Positions 19,346 to 25,922 of a stretch of DNA of 25,922 nucleotides are shown here, in pieces (position 1 is the stretch's first letter; the number at the start of each line of letters is the position of its first letter). Source of the stretch: Ophiothrix spiculata (Eukaryota; Echinodermata; Ophiuroidea; Amphilepidida; Ophiotrichidae); assembly GCA_000969725.1 (NCBI GenBank), contig JXSR01S008680.1. One strand, given 5' to 3'. A program made the translations under genes and the position numbers. The notes beneath the pieces were generated by a model. That model saw only the letters and a list, made by a program, of their open reading frames with translations. It was not told the DNA's origin and made no database searches.

Positions 19346-19895
19346 CTGATACTTTCTCAGTGGAATCTGATACGTTTTTGGTCTATGATAAATCTTCTGT
19401 TGGTTATCCCCAGTATGAATATCTCCTAAAAACAACTCTTCCCAGGACACAAACTCAGACGTCCTTTGATCAAATTCAGTATGAAACTCATGTCTCAAAA
19501 GCTGCAACTCATGCATTGTAAAAGCAATTCCTTCAATACAATCTCCAAATAGGTCATCTCTCGTCCAATCAAAAATGGTGTACCTGTGATACAATTCCAT
19601 CATTTTTGGGAAATAATTTCCTTGGCATGAATTATTCAACAATGGAGTTAATATCCGTGCATATTTCTCATTGTAAACCATCAAAGTAACCTTATCCAGG
19701 ATATAATCTGCCTCGGTGGCTCCTTCTAACATGAGGAATTCTCCAAGAGGTTCAATGGTGCCTTTGATTTTATATGTGTAAGCTGGATCTGTACAGGTAT
19801 GATCTGTGTAGAAGAATTGATGGAAGCTGAAGGAGTTGTCATGGTGGAATTTGTAGCGTCTGACGAGGAATTCTGGACCAGGACGCACCTCGCAC
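19346..19895 (-). CDS. APCDD1: APCDD1-family Wnt antagonist, internal exon (first APCDDC domain)
   Basis: The 550-bp exon encodes 183 full codons after one base of a split codon. It opens CEVRPGPEFLVRRYKF, the highly conserved start of an APCDDC domain, and continues with CTDPAYTYKIKGTI, GATEADYILDKV, NNSCQG, FTMHELQLLR, EELFLGDIHT and ends YRP-like HRPKTYQIPL. Human APCDD1 has the same blocks in the same order (EVRPGPEF, GGTEADY, AMHELQL, EELFLGDIHT). The acceptor follows a strong pyrimidine tract (CTTCTTTTCTCCTTCTACAT then CACAG); the donor is CAG|GTAAGT. It enters with one base of a codon and leaves in phase 0. Conserved cysteines and one N-N-S sequon are present. APCDD1 proteins are membrane-anchored, secretory-pathway inhibitors of Wnt signalling that bind Wnt and LRP5. 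The N-terminal exon, second APCDDC domain and C-terminal anchor lie outside the recognised sequence. Confidence 0.93.
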
Positions 19896-20084
19896 CTGTG
19901 ATGTAGAAGGAGAAAAGAAGAATGATTTTATTTAAAAAGTCACTGGACTTCATTACCATTGATGGGAACTTTCAGTGTTTAAATTAATATTACTGATCCA
20001 CAGAAATATGCAAAACGGAGATTTCAACATTCACTGCCATATAGAACCATGAGTTTGGACTAATTTGGAATTATTTTTACCTTG

Positions 20085-20571
20085 AAAAGGTATACTTTGA
20101 CCCATATCTGATGATAGCTTCAAGGGTTATAATCCAAAATCATGAACGGTCATACGAAGTGTCATGAGATGGACCTATGGGAGTCGAAAATGTCAAAAGT
20201 GTCTGATTTTGTTCAAAACGGTCTAAAATTGTTTGTCTTGCAAAACTGTCTGTTCAAAGTAATATTTTCCAATTTCTATGATCAACTGTTGCTATGGTCA
20301 CAGGTCAATATAAGGTTTTTGTTATTTGCACCAATTGGAAATTAAGATTTTTGCTTGATACCATATAGAAACATTATTGATTGAAGATGTTGGAAAATAT
20401 TTCTTTGTGTAGACAGTTTGCAAGACAAACATTTCGAGACCATTTTTACACTTTCAAATGTTTTAACTCCCATAGGGCCCAACATGTAACCCTTGTAATT
20501 AATATTACCTTTCACGTTTTTGATATAGACTCAAAAACCCTTCATCAGAGATGGGTCAAAGTATACCTTTT
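20085..20571. mobile_element. Long foldback element with ~190-bp inverted arms
   Basis: The left arm begins AAAAGGTATACTTTGACCCA and the right arm ends with its exact inverse. Matching blocks continue inward on both sides: TCTGATGA, CAAGGGTT, CCTATGGGAGT, TTTGTCTTGCAAA(A)CTGTCT and AATATTTTCCAA. The loop is about 110 bp. Both ORFs inside (20142-20345, 20381-20602) are by-products of the inverted arms. It lies about 190 bp upstream of the APCDD1 exon acceptor, within the upstream intron. Confidence 0.85.
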
Positions 20572-20832
20572 CTGTTTCCATATGATAAGAGGAACATGTT
20601 AGAATGGTTTTAAACAAAATTTGACCAATTTTGAAATTTGACCCCTGCAAAGACTTTTACCCCTCGATCCCGCAGGGTTCCATGTAGCAGACTGATTTTG
20701 TGTCCACCATATACTAGTGATGTTACCTATGGTCCATAGAACCATCTACTAGTACACATAATTTCTCTTTCCAATTTAACCCCAAATATGGGGTTTTGCT
20801 CACTGGGTACCCACTACCCAGCCAGCTATGTA

Positions 20833-21841
20833 CCAAGTGTCCCAAAAAATGGTTACATGTAGAAAAATGATCGTTTGCAAAAAGTAAAGCAGTTGAAGAG
20901 TTCAAACTTAGCATGATTTTTGATACATACCCCTGCTATATGTTTGCAATTTTTCAGTATCACAGCATTTTTATATTTGGAGTTATTAACCAAGATAGAT
21001 ACCTATGTCAGAAACGTATTTTTTCAAAATTCAACAAAATCTGAAACATCTTCGTTTTGGTGTAATTTTAAACCTTGTTCAACCCCATGTAAACTTGAAA
21101 TTAAAGTTAGGTTGTTGCATACCATTGTAAAGGGTAGAGTTTCTTCTTCCCATTGATACCAAAATCATGAAAAATTGACAAGCTGTTACGTAATTATGAC
21201 GTCATAAATTACTACAAGTCTGAAAATTATGTAGAAACCTGATTTCGGGCAAAAATGGCAACGGATTCAAAATTTCGCTATTTCTGTTATTTCTAAATGT
21301 CGATCAGACTTTTGCTACTCTAAAGAAAATTATAATTTAAACATGTTCTGTAAGTTTAAACAGTTACAGAATTAATGTTACCCATGAAAATTTGATTGTG
21401 CTTTATGCGTTTTCATCAAATTTCGCGCCAAAACTTGATTGACAGGTTCAATATAAACAACCCATTCTGTAATGCATGGAATGCGGGTATCCGTAATTTG
21501 CATAATAGATATACTAAAAGAGAGTTCAGTTATTATTCAATTAATTGTATCATATTTGGTTTAATATAAAGTCTGATCGTGATCATTTAGAAAAAAATTC
21601 ACATTAAAATACCACAAAACGTGTATGCTTATTATTTTGTTGAATTTTGAACAAATGTGTTTCTGACAGAGGTATCTACCTTTTTTGATAACTCAACAAC
21701 CAATATCGCTGTGATATCACAATTGTACGAGTACCTAGAAGAGGGTTGTAATATAATTTGTGCAAAGTTTCGTGTCTCTAACTACTAAAATTTAGGCACA
21801 CTGTCATTTTTCTACATGTAACCATTTTTTGGGACACCTGG
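20833..21841. mobile_element. TA-flanked foldback transposon derivative, 1,009 bp
   Basis: The first 38 bp, CCAAGTGTCCCAAAAAATGG then TTACATGTAGAAAAATGA, match the inverse of the right end with one mismatch. After a diverged stretch, homology resumes at TATCACAGC, GAGTTAT, TAGATACCTATGTCAGAAAC and TTCAAAATTCAACAAAAT, so the arms reach about 220 bp. TA at 20831-20832 and 21842-21843 suggests Tc1/mariner-type insertion. A cAMP-response-like TGACGTCA is at 21197-21204 inside. No transposase is readable. Confidence 0.85.
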
Positions 21842-22077
21842 TAGCTTGCAATTGACCAACAAATAATTTGGAATCTTTCATGAATATACAGTGCACTCAA
21901 GTCAGTTACTGAAACCAAGAAAGTGTATTAAACATGCTTTTAAGATACACCCTCTGGTTCTGCAAAACTTTATTACAGAACTTTCTAGGCATCACAAAGC
22001 TGTTTGAAGTTGCCCGGATTATATGGTTTCTCCAATGATCCATTATGCAATTGAACATGATTATGTTATATTTTTAG

Positions 22078-22294
22078 AAGTCTCACTCATCTGTCCCAAA
22101 TGACCGTGAAGCGGCGGAAGAGAAGAGGATCTGAGTTGGTCCTGGTTCAAGTGGTACACCTGGTTTCCCCGACGAAATGTGTCTTTATTATGACCAGACT
22201 TGCCGGAGCTGTAAGGGAAGCGCATGCAAACAGACTACGGCAAATGATTGCAGGCGGTGACAATTATGTCCAGACGATGATACCTCACATATGA
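22078..22294 (+). CDS. Weak candidate terminal exon, unknown family
   Basis: A plausible acceptor (TTATATTTTTAG, ending 22077) is followed by an open frame to TGA at 22292-22294, and AATAAA lies immediately after at 22300-22305. The frame contains ATG at 22100, then VKRRKRRGSE (a basic, furin-like run) and RLAGAVREAHANRLRQM. A different frame over 22135-22260 reads GPGSSGTPGFPDEMCLYYDQ followed by further cysteines, so the correct frame is uncertain. GC content is higher than in neighbouring DNA. No family is recognised. It is on the strand opposite to APCDD1. Confidence 0.25.
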
Positions 22295-22979
22295 ACAAGA
22301 ATAAATACAAACGTGTGAACAACTACTTCCAGATTTCGTATGATATGATGACACAAAACATCATCAATACTTGATTTCTGGATTCGATTAATACCCGCTT
22401 TTTGAAGTGCTTTGAAGTTTTTCCCGAAGATAGTAAGTGAAGCTCTGAACTTGAAGTTGAAGTTAACATAGGCCTACTGGACATGCTGGTAGTGGTTACG
22501 AGTGGGGGTCATTGAGTTCTGTTGAAGTTTATGGGAAATGTGACAGAGATGAAAACTGACAATGAAATGACTCGGAATTTGAGTTTTAGACAGATCAAAA
22601 CTTGATTTTCTGAGCTACACCTGCCTTTCGCGTGCTGAATGTTTTTCCTCGCACGTCCAACGGGGGCAATTTAAGGTCAAGAACCGCGACAAATTGTTCT
22701 GCATGTCGACATCTATTGTTTGATTTACTTAGAGATTTCTGCTCCAGATATTACCAACAATCTGAAGCAGAGGTCGTGGCATATCCTCGGGGTTACATGG
22801 TGTTTTCAAGTCCTTACGATAAAACTAATTGTTCTGCTAAGATCTGATGTTTGAAGTTCTGATGTAAGGGGTTTGTTAAACATCATCTAATCATATAGGA
22901 CAATATTCGGGTCGATAACCAGATGTACTGACCCAAAGGCTTCTGAAAGTACCTTGATGCCTAAACGATTCTATATTTA

Positions 22980-23213
22980 TCATCTGCAAGACTGCAAAAC
23001 GGCCAAGACGGTCAAATCAAATGCTAAACGATGTAAAGAACAACTATATAAATGTTTTCCCTTTCCTTTATCTCCTTCAGCTCTTGAGCGGGCTTTCCTG
23101 TCCAGAATCTTCTTGCGATCTTTGTCCAGTTTAAGCTTCATATGTGACCGTCCACCCCAAAAACAGCAGTAAATGCCAGCTCTTGTCATTTTCACTTTTT
23201 TAATTATTTGCAA
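22980..23213 (-). CDS. Weak candidate basic ORF, unknown
   Basis: The minus-strand frame contains HMKLKLDKDRKKILDRKARS followed by RAEGDKGKGK, which looks like a charged helix with sensible codon use. However, the second half is purine-rich simple sequence. On the plus strand the same place looks like a classic 3' splice site (CTTTCCTTTATCTCCTTCAG at about 23060-23079) followed by a frame reading LERAFLSRIFLRSLSSLSF. No family is recognised on either strand; both readings may be chance. Confidence 0.2.
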   Translation of the reverse strand: MQIIKKVKMTRAGIYCCFWGGRSHMKLKLDKDRKKILDRKARSRAEGDKGKGKHLYSCSLHRLAFDLTVLAVLQSCR

Positions 23214-24234
23214 ATACCATGCTTTAAGGATTAAAATGACACCTTAATTAACTTCACACGATTTCAAGAAGTCAAGTTATAGTCCGTCAAATGTTGCCAG
23301 GGAGTAAAACGTATAACCGTGAGAAAAACGCGTTCAAAGATTAGTAAGCCCTATATTTTCTGTTGATCGTCTTAAGAATATGCAAATTTATTTCACATTT
23401 CCCATCATTTTCTTGAAATGAAACTTTGCTGGTAATTTGTAGTAAGTACTAGGATTGTGAATCTGTCAAAAAATCAATTTCGGCAAATTACGACCTTGAA
23501 CATGTATTTTCACATATAGTGCAAAATGAAGTTTCTGGCATTTACTGCTCATACCGTCGGGCTGGACGAACACATATATGCCGGGGATAAACCTTCATTT
23601 CCAACTTCCAAAAGATTGAGGTTTCCAGGTACCTGCATTATAATTGCAGCAATTTTTACAGGATTGTGACTCAAATAGTTTGAGCATGATAGGCCTTGTA
23701 CCAAATTCTTTGAGTCACGGTTTCTATCGAACGCTTCGCTACTTAATTTGCACGAATGCACGTCAAGTTTCAGCACCTGCTTCTAATGAAGCGGGTAGTT
23801 AAAAGAGTTGAGTCCAGTGACCGAAAAACTGTGGAGCCACCAAAATATTCATTTTGTTTGATTACAGTAATGACCCAATTTAGATCCGGATAATTATTAC
23901 CTCAATTAGTCTAATTAGTTAGGTCCCTTAACGAAAAAGTCGTTACAGAAATGACAAATCTTCCATTTTTGGCACAGATGTTCATTTCACCATGCTATTT
24001 TCGAAACAAACTGGCTCCAAAAAAATCGAACTATTTTTGGGTCAAAAAATCAATTTTTTGGTAAAAAAAGTGATTTTTGCTATTTTCGACATATAAGTAC
24101 ATAAAATTAACTTTTTTCTAATAAACTTTACGTTAAAAATATTGAATGCTTCTGTAAAAAGTTACAGCTTAAATAAGTTGACATAAAACAGTAAAAACAA
24201 TAGACATTTGTGAACTAAAACACTTCATATCGCC

Positions 24235-24493
24235 GTTTCACTTTGTAACGCTTCAAAATGCAAATTATATATTGCCTTTACAAGACTAACAAGGTATACA
24301 CTGTTTGTAGCGCCCCAATAACGGGTATTCGCACAGGGGACCAACGGCTTAACGGGACTTCCGAACCACGGTTCAATTAGAGTAAAGTTTCTTGCGCAAG
24401 GAAACAAGGAGACGCAAACCGCCTGGCCCGGGACTCGAACCCACAACCTCTGTTTTACGAGACCCGTGCTCTAACCGCTCAGCCACGCTTCTC
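24235..24493 (-). mobile_element. tRNA-Thr-derived SINE
   Basis: On the minus strand from about 24492, GTGGCTGAGCGGTTAGAGCA supplies a polymerase III A box. GTCTCGTAAAACAG is a tRNA-Thr(CGT) anticodon arm with one extra A. GGGTTCGAGTCCC (about 24430-24442) is a B box and T-arm. The acceptor 3' strand is missing and unrelated sequence follows (GCGTCTCCTTGTTTCCTTGC, then GTGCGAATACCCG and GGGGCGCTACAAAC), which is the layout of a SINE with tRNA head and unrelated body. The 3' limit near 24235 is approximate and no target duplication was identified. Confidence 0.75.
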
Positions 24494-24633
24494 TCTCATG
24501 AAAGTTAATTATATTCAATTAACTTCGCCAATGTACAGTACACAAAATGAGTTGGTATAAAATAATGAAAAGAGGAAAAAATCCCCTTATATCTAAATAA
24601 TGGTGAGAAATTAGTGATCTGCCTCATGATTAT

Positions 24634-24750
24634 ACTATTTATTTATTTATTTCATAATGTTTACCCAGAGTAGCCCGTTCAGCAATGCTGGTCTTACACG
24701 GGGCTCTGCATATATAATTGACATTGAATATATTCGTAGTTTTCCTATTA
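24634..24750 (-). mobile_element. LINE/SINE 3' terminus with (AAAT)n tail
   Basis: On the minus strand the element reads GCAGAGCCCCGTGTAAGACC, AGCATTGCTGAACGGGC, TACTCTGGGTAAAC, then an (AAAT)n tail (plus strand TTTATTTATTTATTT). It matches the last ~60 bp of the LINE at 17600-18148. Its upstream part continues across a 100-bp palindromic insertion at 24751-24850. No RT-coding sequence was recognised here, so it may be a short LINE tail or a SINE using that tail. Confidence 0.65.
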
Positions 24751-24850
24751 CTAGGTTCGGCCCAGGGTCGTACGAAGGCATGTAAGCCAAGGGGGGATGG
24801 GGCAAACACATTTACCGTCCCCCGCTTCGTACGGCCCTGGTTCGGCCTAG
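24751..24850. mobile_element. 100-bp palindromic insertion, TA-flanked
   Basis: The ends are CTAGGTTCGGCCCAGGGTCG and, reverse-complemented, CTAGGCCGAACCAGGGCCGT, both followed by ACGAAG, so the imperfect arms are about 26 bp. TA at 24749-24750 and 24851-24852 flanks it. The interior contains GGGGGGATGGGG and CCGTCCCCC. It is far more GC-rich than its surroundings and interrupts the LINE-like sequence. Confidence 0.7.
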
Positions 24851-25378
24851 TATCGTATAATCTATACAGGTCATACATAAAATTAAAACTGTAGGCATGA
24901 TTATAGAAGCAAGTGAAAATTAAGGCAAGTTTCAAATTTGTTCTGTAGAACAAATTTAGGTAGAATGGAAAGCTTGGAGATATTGTTTAAAGAGAAACCC
25001 TCGGAATGATCCTTTTGAGAAACTGAAGTTGATTGATCTTTAAATATGCTAGATGCGCTTGCAGAACTAAATGAGAAATGGTATTGTGGTGGCTCTCCAC
25101 GAAAAGGAGGACTTTGCGACAGAATACTTTTCAAGAAACTGATGAAAATATACAGCATATGATATCAATTTTGATTTTATAATTTCATCTGTTACAGTAT
25201 ATTCCAAGCATTAAGACATTGTAAGATGAGACCTTCCGTGTTGAAAATGATAAAGGTGATCTAATTTTACAACTGAAAATCCTGTTGATGCTGCCTATTT
25301 TCACCAGTTTCTTGAAAAGCAAAATTCTACAAAAGTGAGGCAAAGTGCTCCCTAAAGGCTCTCAATTTCGTGTACCAG

Positions 25379-25560
25379 AGGGGGGAAAAAGGGAGGGAAA
25401 GAGCAAAAAGAAGGGGAAAAGGAAGAAAGGGAAGGGAAAAGAAGGGGACAAGGAAAAGAGGAAGCAAAAGAAAGAGAAAAGGGGAAAGAGAAAGGGGTCT
25501 GAGAAAAAAAAAAGAATAAGAAAGGGCAGGGGGAAGGGAAAGGGAGGACAGAAGTTATTA
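25379..25560 (+). repeat. ~180-bp polypurine low-complexity tract
   Basis: The plus strand is almost purely A and G (GGGGGAAAAAGGGAGGGAAA and onward), with variable AAGG/GGGAAA units and only isolated pyrimidines. The two overlapping ORFs here (lysine/glycine-rich plus strand, phenylalanine/proline-rich minus strand) reflect simple sequence, not genes. Such tracts can adopt triplex structures and mutate quickly. Confidence 0.9.
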
Positions 25561-25922
25561 AAGGGTAGAGGGAAAGCCTTAGCGGCCGCCACCTTAGATG
25601 GAGGGGCGCTTAAATGACGTTGTAAAATAAAATTGACAAGAGCTCTCTAGTGACTCAAAAGCGCCAGAAAGCTTCCGGGGCTACGCCCCTAATAATTGCT
25701 CACGCTATAAGTTCAACATCTCTAACCTTTTGCCACTTTCTCCAGTCACAAACCTCACCCATTCATACCCCAATGCACCCCACTCATTCAGTGACACAAA
25801 TTAAATTTCACACTCATTTTTAAAGATGTAAAATGTCTAAACAAATTTTGCGCTTCACTCGAGTTTCAAGCAATGTCAATTTCTTAATTAAAAGCAAATT
25901 TTGACATATAATAGTTTTGCAA
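25561..25922. other. Repeat-like GC-rich patch then unannotated sequence
   Basis: GCGGCCGCCACC and a short hairpin GGGGCTACGCCCC (25677-25689) follow the polypurine tract. Their phrase style (GCTTCCGGGGCTACGCCCCT) suggests a dispersed repeat fragment, but no boundary was found. From 25700 to the end I see no gene. Confidence 0.35.

Larger units (their letters stand above)
21844..24234. other. Mostly featureless intronic or intergenic stretch with weak ORFs
   Basis: About 2.4 kb without a recognised gene. Weak candidates are 22078-22294 (+), 22617-22850 (+) and 22980-23213 (-), discussed separately. The 23214-24234 part holds only AT-rich sequence with A/T homopolymer-like phrases (TTTTTGGGTCAAAAAATCAA near 24030). 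Confidence 0.45.

Noticed and set aside
19726-19959. Minus-strand 77-aa ORF overlapping the APCDD1 exon
   Set aside because: It is an out-of-frame shadow; the overlapping frame holds all conserved APCDD1 residues and agrees with the splice sites.
21197-21204. Perfect TGACGTCA (CRE) as a regulatory element
   Set aside because: It lies inside a non-autonomous transposon arm and a single 8-bp match is expected by chance at this scale.
22617-22850. Plus-strand ORF with several cysteines (TNCSACRHLLFDLL)
   Set aside because: It is open after a TGA with only a weak upstream AG, no recognisable domain and no polyadenylation or donor signal. Too little to call an exon.
24430-24492. Functional tRNA-Thr gene
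   Set aside because: The A and B boxes and anticodon arm are present, but the anticodon stem has mismatches and an extra base, and the 3' acceptor strand does not pair with the 5' strand. A SINE head fits better.
25345-25617. 90-aa lysine/glycine-rich ORF and its phenylalanine/proline-rich antisense ORF
   Set aside because: Both are translations of a simple polypurine tract with no domain and no splice context.

Overview
This is animal nuclear DNA, AT-rich and almost entirely non-coding. One exon is clear: a 550-bp minus-strand exon at 19346-19895 with consensus splice sites, encoding part of an APCDD1-family Wnt antagonist. No second APCDD1 exon was recognised, so most of the window is best read as APCDD1 intron, more than 19 kb on the downstream side and about 6 kb on the upstream side. 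The organism is probably an invertebrate deuterostome (echinoderm, hemichordate or cephalochordate type). That rests on the family, long repeat-filled introns, LINE tails and short inverted-repeat elements common in such genomes, and a 200-N scaffold gap. The clade is inference.

Layout. 1-500: a minus-strand 87-codon ORF with no recognised family. 500-3530: nothing identifiable. 3532-5276: a ~340-bp segment present twice; one terminal-inverted-repeat (TIR) element lies between the copies and a related one is inserted in the second copy, where the first copy preserves the empty site. 5413-5687: 3' end of a LINE. 6200-7166: two more TIR elements. 9841-10030: a three-copy minisatellite. 10455-10820: repeat-like sequence holding the assembly gap. 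11048-11242: an RWD-like ORF, followed by palindromes and a clustered AP-1/E-box/CCAAT sequence. 11937-14370: nested TIR elements and two tandem duplications. 15220-15358: two adjacent perfect or near-perfect hairpins. 16379-16902: a TA-flanked TIR element. 17600-18148: a second LINE 3' end. 18326-19313: three copies of a GATC-rich foldback family plus a TAA-flanked element ending about 30 bp from the APCDD1 5' splice site. 20085-21841: two long foldback elements. 24235-24493: a tRNA-Thr-derived SINE. 24634-24850: a LINE tail carrying a 100-bp palindromic insertion. 25379-25560: a long polypurine tract.

There is no operon-like system, CRISPR array or gene cluster. The unusual content is the density and nesting of at least eleven non-autonomous inverted-repeat elements within an intron of a developmental signalling gene. 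No transposase is visible, so all would depend on enzymes encoded elsewhere.
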